Source: Patiria pectinifera
Taxonomy: Eukaryota; Echinodermata; Asteroidea; Valvatida; Asterinidae
Length of the DNA: 64,000 nucleotides
NCBI GenBank assembly: GCA_029964075.1
Contig: CM057149.1
Coordinates: 2,986,465-3,050,464 of the forward strand
Direction of reading: 5' to 3'
Below the pieces are notes generated by a model. That model ran no database searches. It had not been told where the DNA came from and saw only the letters and a program-made list of their open reading frames with translations. A program made the translations under genes and the position numbers. Within the stretch, counting starts at the first letter, position 1. Each line of letters begins with the position of its first letter. Of the stretch, positions 35,136-49,290 are shown in pieces.

Positions 35136-36298
35136 AACAAACATTCCAGCCTTGCAAGGGTATAAATCACCTGGGTATATATCAAATCATGCTCTGGTCC
35201 TCTGTTGTGTCCACCAATTTAATGCAGTCCTGGAAAATAGGGTCACTAGGGTCAAAAACTGATTTTTGTACTGGAAACAATACTTCTTCCAAAAATTGCA
35301 TGGCACAATCATGCATGAACACAGCAGCGTCGGCCCGCAGCTTCCGAGATCATTTCGAGCTTGTTTTGTATTAAATAATTACATGTAACTCTGTGCTGTA
35401 TGGTGGTGCAGCAGATATGGCACCTTCATGTAAGTATGCATGAAGTGATTTTTAGCCTTTTAAAAGCCAGCGTCCTTTCCACCAAGATTTCGTTGTTTAT
35501 CTTTTTCAGCCCACTGAAACATTAAACTCTGAAAACATTTTGCCAATCCACAGGTGTTCAGTCCATTTAATCCTCTCTGGACACGCAGTGCGTGTCCGTA
35601 GGAAGCTAAATTAATTCTTCAGGCTCATCTCAGGACAGGGAGCTCAGTTGATGAGAGCGTGTAGCGAGAAGCCCTAACGGCGTGGGGTTCGGGCCCCTAA
35701 GCGGGCCCCGAACAATTTTGGATTTCTAGACGCTCTGTGGTGCGATCTGAGGCAATTTCTGATCACTTTAACCCTTTTTTGAGCTTCATCATTTAAACAT
35801 AATTTTCTTAGCGTGAGAAATCCCATGTCAGCGTAAGAGCATGAGAACAACCTGAAATGTGTGAGTCTTACGCTCAATGCGTGAGAGTTGGCTGCAGCCT
35901 GCCAACTCCAATGGCAGGCCTGCAGAGGCGGATCCAGGATTTAACCCAATCCCTCCCAAATTAAACGTAACCGAAAGCCACTCCCACAACACTATCAATA
36001 TTTGTACAGAAATACATGTGCACGCATAGGGAATTTTATTCTTCGTAATTTGTACAGGACACATTTTGGAGCACTGCACAACTGCAAGTTTAGCCAGTAT
36101 ATGTCACTTGATGAACTTTACATAAATCGTCTAAAAAGTTTTGGACATTTGCTCATCGCAAAACTTTTTTGGATCTGGATGCTCTGTAGTGCAATCTGAG
36201 GCATTTTACCCTGAATGACCACTTTACCCTGAATGAAATGTATTTCGTGTTTTAGTGGGTGGGTCATCGCTCTTTAGCTTGATCCATGAGTGTTCACA
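35136..36298. other. Non-coding, with SINE and repeat pieces
   Basis: A GGCGGATCCAGGATT repeat end is seen near 35927. A GTGTTC following an acceptor at about 35553 would be in phase 0 after the switch II exon, but the reading does not match Roc and soon stops. Confidence 0.4.
35636..35698 (+). repeat. tRNA-derived SINE head
   Basis: An A-box-like GAGCTCAGTTGATGAGAGCG and a B-box GGGGTTCGGGCCCC are about 30 bases apart, the layout of an internal Pol III promoter. The following sequence matches the unit near 24,205. Confidence 0.55.
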
Positions 36299-37188
36299 GG
36301 GAAAGGGCGCAATCATACATGTCGCCATGCACTACAAGTTAAGTTAAATTGAATTTAACTATGAATGCTAGTTTTTCTCAGACTTGTACTTGTGTTTTCT
36401 TTAAAAGAAGTGGTTTTCTAGCTGAGAAAATTGCAAGAAAGAACCGGTTTTGTGCAAGCAAAATTCAGGGAATAATCCGTTGATACTGATATCTTGTTGG
36501 AAAATTCCAAAATCATTTCAAGAAAGTTGCCGCCGTGAATCAGAAGTTACGAAGGGACGGAAAGTGGGATTTGCTATCAGCATCAACAAGGCCGTTCCTC
36601 ATTATTTACCTTTGATGGGATGTGAATTAAATAGGAGGACGAGAGGCCCTGCGGGCTGATGTGTTTTTTAGAAAAACATTTTTTTTTGCAACCAGCTTGT
36701 AGGGAAGATTTCCGTTTATTTAAAACTTAATTCACAGGTATGGATGACAGTGTTTGTATTTGATTGAACTGCTGAGCGTATTTTTAAAGTTTTTTTCTCT
36801 TTCTAAAAATATACATCAGCTCGCAGAGTCTCTCGTCCTCCAGTTTGATTCACATCCCATAAAGTAAAGAATGACGAACGGCTTTGTTGATAGCAAATCC
36901 CACTTTCCGTCCCTTCATATAGTCTGATTCACGGCGGTAATTACTTTCTTTGAATGATTTTGGAATTTTCCAACAAGATATTAAGTTCAACGGATTATTC
37001 CCATAATTTTGCTTGCCCAAAACCGGTTCTTCCTTGCTATTTTCTCTTCTAGAAAACCACTTTTTTTTTTAAAGAAAACACAAGTACAAATCTGAGGAAA
37101 ACGAAAATTCATGGTGGCGGCCAAATGCCATTCCGTTTAACTTAACATATACTCCTAGTGGCGACATGTATAATTACGCCCTTTCCCT
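36299..37188. repeat. ~890-bp imperfect palindrome with ~360-bp arms
   Basis: The left arm (36299-36665) and right arm (36810-37188) are diverged inverted copies. Matching landmarks are GAAAGGGCGCAAT/ATTACGCCCTTTC, GGACGGAAAGTGGGATTTGC/GCAAATCCCACTTTCCGTCC and GGATGTGAATTA/TTCACATCCCAT. It could be a foldback transposon or a long dsRNA-forming hairpin. Confidence 0.8.
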
Positions 37189-40100
37189 TTAAACACAAAC
37201 ACAAAAAACAAAACAAAACAAAACATAAAAAGAAACCAGGGAAAATGTGGGGGAGGGCAACGGGGGCTCCCCCACACCCCCAACCCCCAACCCCCCCATT
37301 TTTTTTTTTTTTTTTTAATTTTTTTTTAGTGGCGTCGCAATAAAGGCAGGCACTGTGTACACCATCATCTTTTCCTTTAAAAAAAAATGGTTAAAGTGGT
37401 CAGAAATAGACTCAAATCGAACCACAGAGCATCTACAAACCTAAACAAAATCCACTCTTTGGGCCATGCAAGGCCTTTCATACATTAAAAAAAAATAGGC
37501 CTATTATTATTGGTACGGCTACAGCCGTACTTGCCGTACCCCTTCCTACGGCCTGTCACGCACACATACACACACAAGCGTGTATCGTGGGCTCCTATTG
37601 TCCCTCTTTAGTTTTTGCTTTTATTTTGTTTAGGAAGACCTTTATTTTTTAAACACGATCGTCAATTCGTCGCGTTTTTTCCGCACTGGCGAACAGGTTG
37701 CACCGCGCCTGTTCGACAGTATGAAAAAAGCAACGAATTGTGGACCTTCGGGGATTGCGGACCATATTGTCCTCTATTATTCAACGTCTCCTATATTGAA
37801 TGCAGAAACAAACTCACACGTATGTACATGAACATCCCCGTTATTCGGGATTTCTAGTTGTTGTGCACCAGTTTCAACGATTAAATAGAGAGTTTATGTT
37901 TAAAAAAAAAAGGTTTTATTTCAGGACATTTCTGGATACGGTATTACCTGAAAATACATTGGTATATAAGTGCTTTTGCAAAGTTTCGATTTTCTTTTCC
38001 GAATGAAATTTAAAGGAAAATAGTGTCCTGTATCATACAAAACGGCTTGTTTGTTTTGCAGGCCTTTACACATTTTTAAAAAAGCGGTTTTACATAGCGC
38101 GCTCCAGTTCAAAAGTTTTGAGCGAAATGCTATAAATATTCGTATCTAATGATACTGTTTAATTGTTTATACATTATGTATGTTCATTTTGGAATAATGC
38201 GTTTTGTATTCGCCTGGTCCACCGATCCCAGCTCCGCGATGATCGCTGGGCTGGTTCGCGACACTGCATGCTCGGTGATCATAGTCGGCCTACGTGCAGC
38301 CAGGCCTGTACCGCACTCCTTTGTTCTATCAGAATCTCTGCAATTGTTTTCCTTTTTTTCTCTCTGGATCGCAAACCCGAGTTTTTTTGCGGCACGACAC
38401 CTAGACTTGGTGGCAAGTCGGTAATTGATTTGTAAACAGTAACCGGTTACTGGCTCCACGCACGCACAATATATATCGTTGGATGCAGTGGGCGTAGTCT
38501 GGTTCCCAGACCAAATGATGCTGACTATTGATGTCCAATTACCGACTTTGCGAATATGTTTTTAATTTTGTACACAACATAAGTGAGTATTTTGAATCGC
38601 TAGCGAATTCTAAGCGAGCATTCTAATTGGTTCAGATTCCAGAGTGTATTCTATGCCGCCACGGAAGATCATTCTATTACTTCGAGGGTTTGCATTTTGT
38701 GTTGTTTAACATTACAAAATCATTGTAGGACATGCACTATTCAAATAAATCAAGTATATCACAATAACACATTTCATTTCAATACACAATTGACCTAGCT
38801 GTGTATATTAGTCGTTTAAACGTCGCCAAATCTGCAAAAATGCCCCCGACGTATTGAGAAGAACTCCCTATGTAACGGAATGAATGATTCCTCATTTGCA
38901 TAGCGGTGCGCGATTGGATCTCAAGGCACCGCAAACATTCACTGCATATGCATTGCGCTGAACGCATATATGAATAACGGTGCAAGAACGTGATCGCCAA
39001 GTCGTTAGATATGTCGCAACCGCAACTTGTATTGAACCCACAGCTAGACATAATAAACGCAACCCGGTCGATTACGTACTAGTCTTATACCATCCGTGCC
39101 GATGGAGTTTGACTGAAGTTCAGGGACAAAATGCGACTATCTAACGACTTGTCATCAAGTCTACACGACGACGTGCATGCGTACCGTATAGACACATGTA
39201 CTGCATTATGCATTCACATTATACAGTTAGCTTCATGGTCTGTACAGCTCCAGCTGTTACCATTAATATAAATAAACTGCACTGTCGGAAGTGCGATGCG
39301 CACACTAGGTCCTACTGGCTTCAGACCGAATAAGGCGAGTCCCGCTCTTAATTCAAAACTTCAAATTAAATGATGATTAAGCGCAGTTTAATCAGGTTTA
39401 TGGACGCGCGGACACCTCGAATTTTTTTTAGAAGATCCCTTACGTGGTTTTTACGATTACGTCGCACGCTAAACGCGTGAATAACTGGCGGTAATTGGTG
39501 GAAAGTTCTTCCGGCCGTACGTACGTGTACATAGCACGCAATAGTTTGGCGTCGCGTCATTCTCGATTCCACCTCTGACCAGAGCAAAGGCAAATGTTTT
39601 GCCTATGAAACTTAAGGTGTTTTTACACAAATATACAACCGTCTTGCTGTATTCTGTGATGTTTTTCTCTCCTGTGGTTCATCGTGGCTTGGATAGCACC
39701 AAGATTGGTGGAATTCGAGGTGAGGAATTTCCAATAACAGCCCGTATTTTGGGGCAATTTTTCGTTCAGTGCCAACGTGCTGTTTCCGTATTGAATTTAC
39801 GTTTGCTTCGGCCGGCCCGCGCCGCCGACCGGCTGGCTAGTTGAAACACGGCACGGCACAAGACTCGTTTTGAACTACGTGCTGACATGAAACTCTGCCC
39901 ATGGCTGAAGGCCTTTCAAACATTGCTCTTATACAGTTTTAGGCTTAATATCATTATTGGTCTATGTTCAGTGTTTTATTTATCATTCAATCAAAGGCGA
40001 TAGGCATGTAGGCCTAGCCTGTACGAAACCGCAAGCACAATTACAATCGAATAGGCAGACTGAGTAGTGCAGCAGCCTACTCCGAATCACACTTGACATG

Positions 40101-41751
40101 CATGGTTGTATTTTTGTACATGAGGGGCAAGGCCTACGTTTTTGCACTGCATTCACAAATATTTCACAAATGAGACTCCTGGGCATGTCGCTTGGTTCGA
40201 CTGTAAATATAATGGCGAGAGGTGCGGTTCCACATTTATGTGGTCATACTTTTCACAGCAACTTGTTCTGCGTGCTTTTATGTTTATTCATTTGAGGCCT
40301 ACAGTGAGGCCCCTTTTCAGTTCTTTCATTTGTAGGAGTAAAGCAATAAACCTTTTCTGCTCACTCCGCAATATATTCAACAGCTAATTCCTAATGTTGT
40401 GCGTTGGTTTCTCAAACAAAAACAAAACATAATGCGGAGCCTGGGGAGCCCTTACATTTTTTTATAAACTCGTTCCAGGTTGATATGCGAAACTCCTTAC
40501 CATTAGAGCCAGTTGTGGCTTGGTGCTCCGGTGGAGCTTTTACGCACACTTTTGACTGATTTGGGTCAGTCTTTTGCTCCATAGTGAGCTTTTTGGGCGT
40601 TTTCCTATCAGGTATCCTGGTGGCTTTCATGGTTTGTAACATCTTGCCATATTACAGTACTGCATTTGTCGGTACTTAATTTGCGCCCTTTTATATTGTG
40701 CTCTTATGAGCATTTTGTATCGTGCTCTTATGAACATTTGTATTGTGCTCTTTACGAGCATTTTGCTCTTATAAGGAGTTTTCAGTGTGCATTTTTGCTT
40801 TGGTCATTGGCCATATTTGACATTTACGTTGAACACTTGTATGCTGTGGGTATATCAAAGTCATTGTCATCAGAATATAGCCCAGGAGTTCTCTTAAAAT
40901 TCCTCCTGCCAGTTCATGCATACAGTTGCTATTTTATGAAATTCTTCGACAGCATTACATAAGTCTGTGATTCTTAGCAACTGTTTTTAACACATGTTTG
41001 TGGCAGACCACTGCATTTAAGATTGTGTTTTATATCCAAAAATGTCATGGTCAACTCGTGACCTAGGCCAAGGAGTCCTTAACTCTGGATATCGTATATG
41101 TGGATATCGCAAGCATGAGCTTGTTTGTGTGTACACTTTGCTGTGTTTGTAACGAACTCAAGAATTGTTTATGAACTTCAGCAATTCAGCAAGTTACGTT
41201 TGTCATCTGAAATTTCTCATTTTAGTTTCAATATAGCCCATCGTAGGCTTTGAAATAATGATACATAATGAAGAGTGAACTTGTTTTAATATGCTTGAAT
41301 TGCGTCATCGGTTTTTTTTTTTCATCGCGAATTGAACATCCAGTGCTATAAATTTGCACACTGATCCAGCCGAATTTCCTTGTGATTTTTTTAATCAGGC
41401 TGGCTGATGACGCCATATGATTATTTATTTTAGAACATTATAGTTCGCAACAAACAACTGCTGCTTCGAGTGTTTTATCTGTTTGCAGGAACCCAGGATG
41501 CCAAGGCAAAGCGGTTCGGCAAACTTCATCGTGCGATTGCACGAAGGGCAGCCATGGAATTCATTTCAAGGTCTTCATTTCACAATCTTCATAAGTTGAT
41601 CAAGATACAGGCCAGTGCGCGGTCATGATGGATACAGGTATTGTTCTCCCTCTAAATTGAACTTTGTTAAGAAACGTCTGATGAGCTGGCACGGTCCGAG
41701 ACACGACGACCATCACCACTTCGGTTACCGGACAGTCATTTCGACAAAAGC
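37189..41751. other. Non-coding stretch, no gene supported
   Basis: Purine/pyrimidine tracts lie near 37,200-37,330. A possible terminal coding exon after CTGTTTGCAG at about 41488 gives a ~45-residue basic helical reading ending in a stop near 41625, with no family match. Nothing else is convincing. Confidence 0.4.
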
Positions 41752-42150
41752 GGACATGTTACTGTTTTCGTTAACACCGTTATTCTCGGGATTCGGGAAG
41801 GGGCCGAATTCTGATTATTATCGGTAGACAGCGGTCATCAAGTTGGACATTTTATTGCGTCCAACCACAACTGATCTTCGGACATGTCACTGTTTTCGTT
41901 AACACCGTTATTTTCGGGAATCGGGCAGGGGCCGAATTGTGATTTTTATCGGTGGACAGCGGTCATCACGTTGGACATTTTTTTTATATTTTTATTTTAT
42001 TTTTGCGTCCAACCACAACTGAATTTCGGACACGTCACTGTTTTCGTTAACACCGTTATTCTCGGGATTCAGGCAGGGGCCGAACTCTGATTGTAATGGA
42101 CAACGGTCATCAAGAGCTTTGGACAATTTGTGCGTCCAACGACAATTGAA
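41752..42150 (+). repeat. Three-unit ~130-147-bp tandem repeat
   Basis: GGACATGTTACTGTTTTCGT and variants start units at about 41752, 41881 and 42028. Each unit also contains an ACAGCGGTCATCA-like block and TTGGACATTT. Confidence 0.8.
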
Positions 42151-42463
42151 CTATGAAGGAAACATGGAATATAACAAGGTTGCACTTTGTTTTCAGTATC
42201 CTTTGTTCTATCGGCCAGATATTTTAATAATAAACAACCCTCCCACTTCAACGGAGGGATTGTTGAATGGGTGCTAAATTCTATATGCAGCCATCCACCT
42301 ATTATATTTATTTAACAACTGAGAAAAAAAATAAATTCATATACATTGTACATCATGGCAAAACGTCATTTGTTTTAGTAAACAAGGCCATTGTCCCCAT
42401 TGTGGACGTGACCTAGAAAATAGAAATGTATAAATTTAAACGCGCAACGCGCATAACATCTAT

Positions 42464-42725
42464 CTAGGCGCTTGCGTCAAGTTGATCTGACATCGCGCAC
42501 TCTGTAAGTGTTCTCCACTGTTCTCTGTCTGATGCCACGTGCCACGTGCATCGATCCTTGATGTTGACCCCCGTGGTTGTCAGGTCCTTGTTTACTCTCT
42601 TCAGCCACGTGGTTCGTTGTCCCCCTCTTGGTAGCTTGTTCTTGCGGATTGCCTCTAGAAGTGCTTGCTTGGCAGGAGCTTCCTCGGGTAGTCTCAGGAG
42701 ATGACCTGTCCACCACCATGCAAAA
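42464..42725 (-). pseudogene. LINE C-terminal fragment
   Basis: The minus strand is open for about 85 residues to a stop at 42464. It contains GHLLRLPEEAPAKQALLEA, RGGQRTTWLKRVNKDL and a D-R-E-Q-W segment. This is the tail that follows the RT domain in APE-type LINEs related to the element at 2.5-4.8 kb. Truncated on the 5' side. Confidence 0.7.
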
Positions 42726-43089
42726 ATTCATATTTCCGCGCGTGGAAACGGTTACCCAAATCAGTATGGAAAACAACCCGTTTTCTTGCCAATTCCGTCC
42801 GTCTCCGGCGATCAATTACCTATCCAATTACCATTAGTTTACTGGCTAAGTGAGTGCACCCATCGCTCCCTCGATTTACGCACCTATGGAAGCTAAAAAT
42901 GGAAATCCATGTACAGTTTCCAACGTTTGTTGTGCTTTTGTAAAGCATGGAAACGTGCTCAAGGACATTCGTTAATTGAGTAGTATATTCTGCGATAATG
43001 ATGAAAAAATGTGTGAAATATACCCGTTTAACAAAGGCTTCCCAATAATACATTCTTTTTTTGATTAATTGAATTATTCCATCCTTTAG

Positions 43090-43212
43090 TCACCCTGTTC
43101 CGCAGCAATAATCCTCCCCTCCAACATCCCCCAACCCTCAGAAAACACACACATTCTCGACCCTCAATTTAATGACACAATTAAAGAACAACTCACTGAA
43201 AACTTTCTGAAG
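43090..43212 (+). CDS. Candidate orphan coding exon
   Basis: An open 41-codon block with CCTTTAG acceptor and AAG|GTGCGT donor, phase 0 at both ends. It encodes a proline-rich start and then LDPQFNDTIKEQLTENFLK. It fits phase 0 after the switch II exon, but an 8-kb gap and the missing Roc half make that link doubtful. Confidence 0.35.
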
Positions 43213-43559
43213 GTGCGTATATATTTTATTCTGGATCACCTTTTTAACAATATTACAAATAGGTTAAGATCATTAAGGTCTTTGAACATTAAAACCCACT
43301 CCTATTCATTAGTAAAAAAAAAATTACAAAAGCATCAAAGTATAGATTATTATGCATAATTATTCATTTACAGAAACATATACATGGATGGATATTTAGT
43401 GTTTGATTTCACAGTCTTTTGTTTGGATCGATTCGTTTGAGTACCATCTTGGGGAAAAGCTAAAATATTTCTGTTTTAGTTAGCAACAAAATCTTCCCTT
43501 TAAACGATCATCCAAAAGGCAATATTGTTCAACAATACATGTGTATTTACAAAAACTAC

Positions 43560-46500
43560 ATGCATAATGACTACATGTATAGCTTACACCGCCCACGCCA
43601 AGGCCTGAGAATCCATGTTTTTTTGATAAAGAAAATGCCAGTTACAGGTCTCCCGCGAAAGTTTAGGCACTGTGTGCGTCGTGCTTTTGATTGACCTCGC
43701 GCAACAGGCTGGGACCGAGTCATAATGATGTGGGTTGTCAGGACAAGGCCATCATACAGATGGGTAAAAGCCGCTGTGGAAGATTTGGAAAACCATTCAC
43801 TATTTTGCACATGCATCGTTATAAAAAAATATTCTCTGGTGATAATTAATTTTCATGACAGTTTTGGGACAGAACAAGCACATCACTCATTTGCATTTTC
43901 ATTGCATAAAGAACCCTTTCAGGAAAATGTAAGCCACAAAATTCATTAACTATATAGACGTGTTATTCACCATGTTTTCACATTGTACTGCAGACTCCTT
44001 TTGTTGAAAAATGAATGCATATACATGTAATAAAGAACAAAGTATGAGCTTGCATGTGAATAGTGCGGAACTGTTATTTGCGAGGATTAACAAGGAACAG
44101 CTTTTTATCTTTCATCACTCCCAAAATTAGGATCCATTACTGATTACACAGGTCTCGCTTTCAAAAGAAAAAAATAGCTTAACTTCATGATTTCTGTTTA
44201 TCCATCCACCAATTTCTGTGCATGGAACATCAGGATCGAACTAAAAGCCATCACCCATTGCCAGCACAGAGCTCCAGGATCGGGAAAAAGTAGCTGCTAT
44301 TTGCATCTTTTTTTCTTCAAAAATTCGGAAAAGAAGTCTGTTTTGAAAAATTATGAAATTAAAAAAGTGCATATGCCTATGCATGATTTCAACAGGAATC
44401 AGTATATGGATTGGACTGGACTAAATAATAAACAACATTTTCCTTGGCTGACTGACGCAACAAATGTTCCAAACTTTTCACACTCATGCTTGACATGACT
44501 ATAACAAGAGAAAAGCAATTGTTCACACCAGATAGAATTATCCTGTGTTGACATAAAGAAATACATGTTTACATGAATACAGCACACTTAAGGATGGACA
44601 ATTCAACCTTTCTACCTCACAGGCGTATATCGAGAGTTCACAGAATGTTTGATACATTAGTTGTTTCTTTTTACAACCAAGCAAATTATAAATGTGTAAG
44701 TTCCAATGGCTTTTTTGTTACTAAGTATGTACTTGTACATGTACATACATGTGTGTACATGTACATGTACATGCATTTTTACAACGCACGTAGTTTAAGC
44801 TCCGCCCACTCCAGGGCCTGATAAAGATGTCATTGATAAAAATGCCAGTTGCAGGTCTCCCGCCAAAGTTTAGGCACTGTGTGGGTCGTGTCTTTGATTG
44901 ACCCCGCGCAACCGACTGGGATTTATGACCGACGGAGTCATAATTATGTGGGTTGTCAGGAGAAGGCCAGCGTAGACTAGATGGGTAAAAACCGCTGTGG
45001 AAGATTTGGAAAACCCTTCACTATTTTGCAAATGCATTTTCATCGCATAAACAACCCTTTCAGGAAAATGTAAGCTGCAAAAATTCATTTACTATATAGA
45101 CGTGTTATTCACCATGTTTTCACACTGTACTGCAGACTCCTTTTGTTGAAAAATGAATGCATATACATGTAATTAAGAACAAAATATGAGTTTGCATGTG
45201 AATAGTGCGGAACTCTTATTTACAAGGATTAACAAGGAACAGCTTTTTGTCTTTCATCACTCCCAAAATTAGGATCCATGACTGATTACACAAGTCTCGC
45301 TTTCAAAAGAAAAAATAGCTTAACTTAATGATTTCTGTTTATCCATCCACCAATCTCTGTGCATGGAACACCAGGATCGAACTTAAAAGCCATCACCCAT
45401 TGCCAGCACAGAGCTCCAGGATCGGAAAAACTAGCTGCTATTGGCATCTTTTTTTTTTCCTTCAAAAATTCGGAAAAGAAGTCTGTTTTGAAAAATTATG
45501 AAATTAAAAAAGGGCATATGCCTATGCATGATTTCAACAGGAATCAGTACATGGATTGGACTGGACTAAATAATAAACAACATTTTCCTTGGCTGACTGA
45601 CGCAACAACTGTTCCAAACTTTTCACACGCATGCTTGACATGACTACAACAAGAGCAAAGCAATTTTTCACACCAGATAAAGTTATCTTGTGTTGACATA
45701 AAGAAATACATGTATTTACATGAATACAGCACACTCAAGGATGAGCAGTTCAAATTTTTGATCTCACAAATTCTAGTTTTCAAATACAGTAGTTGTTTCT
45801 TTGTATAACAAAGCAAATTATAAATGTGGAAGTCCCAATGGCCTTTTTCTGCTACAAAGTACATGTACTGTACATGTATTTTACTACGCGCGTAGTTTAG
45901 GCTCCGCCCACTCCAAAGCCTGAGAATCATGTCATTGATAAATATGCCAGTTACAGATTTCCCGCCAAAGTTTAGACACTGTGTGGGTCGTGTTTTCTGA
46001 TTTACCTCAGTGACCTTGGGCAACCGCCTGACATATACAACTCAGAAACAGTTGTGAAACAAAAAGCCTCCCCGACATGATTCGTATTTTGTCAGGAAAC
46101 TGTAGGCTACAACTGGTACAAGAGCCAGTACCAATATCGACGTGTTTTTCACACAGGTTACTTTTGTTAATGATGCGAATGCATAATAAAAAAAAAATAA
46201 TATGAGCTTGTCTGTAAATAGAACGGAACTCTTGCTTTTTTTTTAAGGGTTAACATACAACAACATTTTTTCTGTAATAAATTCCAAAATTAGGAACAGA
46301 AAAGATATGAATCCCTTATTGGTTGCCAAAGTCTCGATTTTAAAAGAACAATTATTGCTTCACTTAAAATCATTTGTGTTTATAATGTGTATCCATCCAT
46401 GTGCAGGATCGAACTGAAAACCATCACACATTTTAGGCACAGAGCTCCAGGATCGGAAAACACTATACTTCCTTTCTGTTATTGTTCGAGGAGATTCGAA

Positions 46501-49290
46501 AAACTGTCTGTTTTTAATACTTTTGTTGCAACAATTTGAAAGCTACGATGTATTTCTCTCAACGGTCATCAGTATGGATTTGGCTGGGCTACAAAAAAAA
46601 AAACATAGTCCACGGCAAACTGGTGCAACAACTGTATGTCCCTCAACCATTTCCTAACTATTTACACACATGTTTGACGTGACTAAAAAGAGAAAGGCAT
46701 TATATTACAAAAGGTAGAGTTCTCTTGTGTTGCCATAAAAAAAAACAGTTATGAACACAGCTTAATTATCATCATGAAGCTAAGGTAAGAGCAGTTCATT
46801 TTTAACGATAAAACTACATAACGACAAAAATTATGGTAATTCGTAATTGCATGTGGCTTTTGTAACTATGCCGGGCCTGCAGGTCTGAGGATAAAAATCT
46901 TTTATACAATAATTGGGTTTTATTCATTAACCATCCAAATTCGTGCAAGTTTCACTGGCCTTGTTGTAGTAAATTATTTGTAAAATATTTCCCTTTACGC
47001 GTACTTTAAGCTCCGCCCATTCCGAGACCGGTGTGGCACATGTCATTAGTAAAGAATGCCGCCAAAAAAAAATAGGCACTGCGTGGGTTGTGTATTTGAC
47101 CTCGCGCAGCCGTCTGGGATCCATACGCGATTGAGCCGTGTGTAGTTTAGGACAATGGTTCCGTTTATTAAGTGTATATGTATTTCGATAGAAAAAAATG
47201 CATGTATATACCCTGACGATTATTAATTTTCTATGACAGTTTTAGGGCATAATAAGTCTTCCGACATCGTTGGCATTTTCATCAATAAAGAACCCTTTCA
47301 CTTTTCAGGAAACTGTATAGCAAGAAAGTAGGTCTAACTATATAAAAGTGTTTTTCACATAATGCAGATCTCTTTTGTTAATGTTACGATTGAAGATAAT
47401 AATGAAAAACGAAATATGAGCTTATATCAGTTGCATATAAATAGTGGGACTCTTATTGTCCGGGGTTAACATCGAACAACCTCTTTTCTGCTATAACTTT
47501 CAAAAGCAACCCCCCCCCAAAAAAAAAAAAAAAACCTTCAATGCATTACTGATTACCCGAATCTCGATTTTAAAAAAAAAGTAGTAAATTAAACTCGCTT
47601 CACTTTAATATGATTTCTGTTACTATTACTGTGTATCCATCCACCAATCTCTGTGCATGGCACACCGAAATCGAACTGAAAGCCATCACCCATTGCCAGC
47701 ACAGAGCTCAAGGATCGGGAAACCGATTGCAAACATTCGAAAAAGAAGTATGCTTATGCTCTCGAAAATTTAAAACAATTATGTATGTTTTAAAGGTCAA
47801 GGGTAAGTTCTGTGATAAAGCAAAGTACAGGTAATAAAGCTATATCCTTGATAAACTGAAGCACAAAATTAAAAAAAAAAGTCCACACTTTTCACACGCA
47901 GGCATGCTCGAGTAGTCAATTATTGTAACCACAGGTAAATTTCGCTGAAGTTGGCATGCAGAAATATTTATTAATGAATACAACGTGCGTGTATTTTAGT
48001 TCTTAAAACATCAAAACATAAAAAAAATGCCCTCTACAGATTTCCCGCCAATGTACATGTATAGACACTGTGTGGGTCGTGCATACTTTGATTGACCTCA
48101 GCAACCTTGCACAGCCGTCTGGGATTTATAATCGAGCCCACAGGACAAGGCCATTATAACTTAGGTTCAGTCTTTAAAGAGTAAGTATAATTTTATATAG
48201 AATAGCCTACAAGCTATAGACTTGCTTGTCATATGGTTGTGAAGAAAATTGTCCCATGGTACAATAATTATACGCTTCCTTTAAGTCTTTATTTACAGTT
48301 CAATCAAGTATAATCAATTGCAGAAATGAGGTTTTGATGTACAGATGTAGGATGGAATTAAGTACGGAAGTATGGAAGTACGGTAGAAAAGAAGGAAGGT
48401 TTTGTACGCTGGGGGTGTTGCTAAAATCGGGTGTCTAATAACTGTGTGCAAATCTAACGGTGTGTAAAACTAACGGTGCATAAAAAACAGGTGTTGTACA
48501 TGTAGGTTTGGACACTAGCAACAGAATGATGGGAAAATGGGCTAAAACTATGTTCAATGCACAGACAGTGTCCTAACAGGGTGAATTATGGCACCTTCTG
48601 GAGTTGGGGGAGGTTGCTATGGGGACCGCCACCCAGGCCTGGCAGAGTTGGGCAAAACGAGGTCGTACAGGGATCGGGGACTGTGGTCAAGGGATCTTAC
48701 ACTAAATTGTACATCTAAATTGTACATGTACATGGTCTAAGCTAGATAATGAGGATAAAATATTTTCTAAACCTAGAGATGATTAAATGGTATTAATTAA
48801 AGACAAAATAATAAGAAAAGGTAAATAATACACAACGTCCGCTTCATATAGCACGCACCACAATATGGAAGTTTTAGATGGAGAGACAAAGAAAAAATAA
48901 ACTGTATATTCATGCGTATTTAACCCGGGCCTGTAAAACAACCCTTCAGGTATAACTATACTTTACGGGTATTTTTTTGTTTGTATTAAGGCCTACAAGG
49001 AAACACAATTTGCTGAACAGTTGTGCGTGTGAGTATTGCTGAACAGTGCAGTGAGGTTTAACTTGAAAGAAACTTTCTGTTGTTTTACAACACAGATCTC
49101 CAATCCATTTCAATTAAATGCTCAGAATTATCACTTGGTTTCTCTGCATGTGATATGTCTTAATTACAATAATTCGATCTTGTATTTCCACCACCCATCT
49201 CTGTGCATCGAGACACCAGGATCGGACTACAGAAGCCATCACCCATCCCCAGTACACAGAGCGCCAGGATCGGGAATTATTGCTTAACAC
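43560..49290. repeat. Tandem array of five diverged ~1.0-1.5-kb units
   Basis: A conserved block (CACCAATCTCTGTGCATGG ... CCAGCACAGAGCTCCAGGAT) recurs near 44206, 45347, 46395, 47637 and 49188. A second block (GCTCCGCCCACTCC, then a TTAGGCACTGTGTGGGTCGTG-like stretch) recurs near 43590, 44806, 45901, 47011 and 48035. The last unit shows the first block only in diverged form. No long ORF is shared by all units. Confidence 0.8.

Noticed and set aside
35553..35600. Next Roc exon after switch II
   Set aside because: The acceptor and a Val-Phe start fit, but the following residues do not match Roc and a stop follows without a donor.
43571..46023. Repeated ~60-160-residue ORFs in the tandem array
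   Set aside because: Frames differ or break between units and no motif is conserved at protein level, so they are unlikely to be coding.
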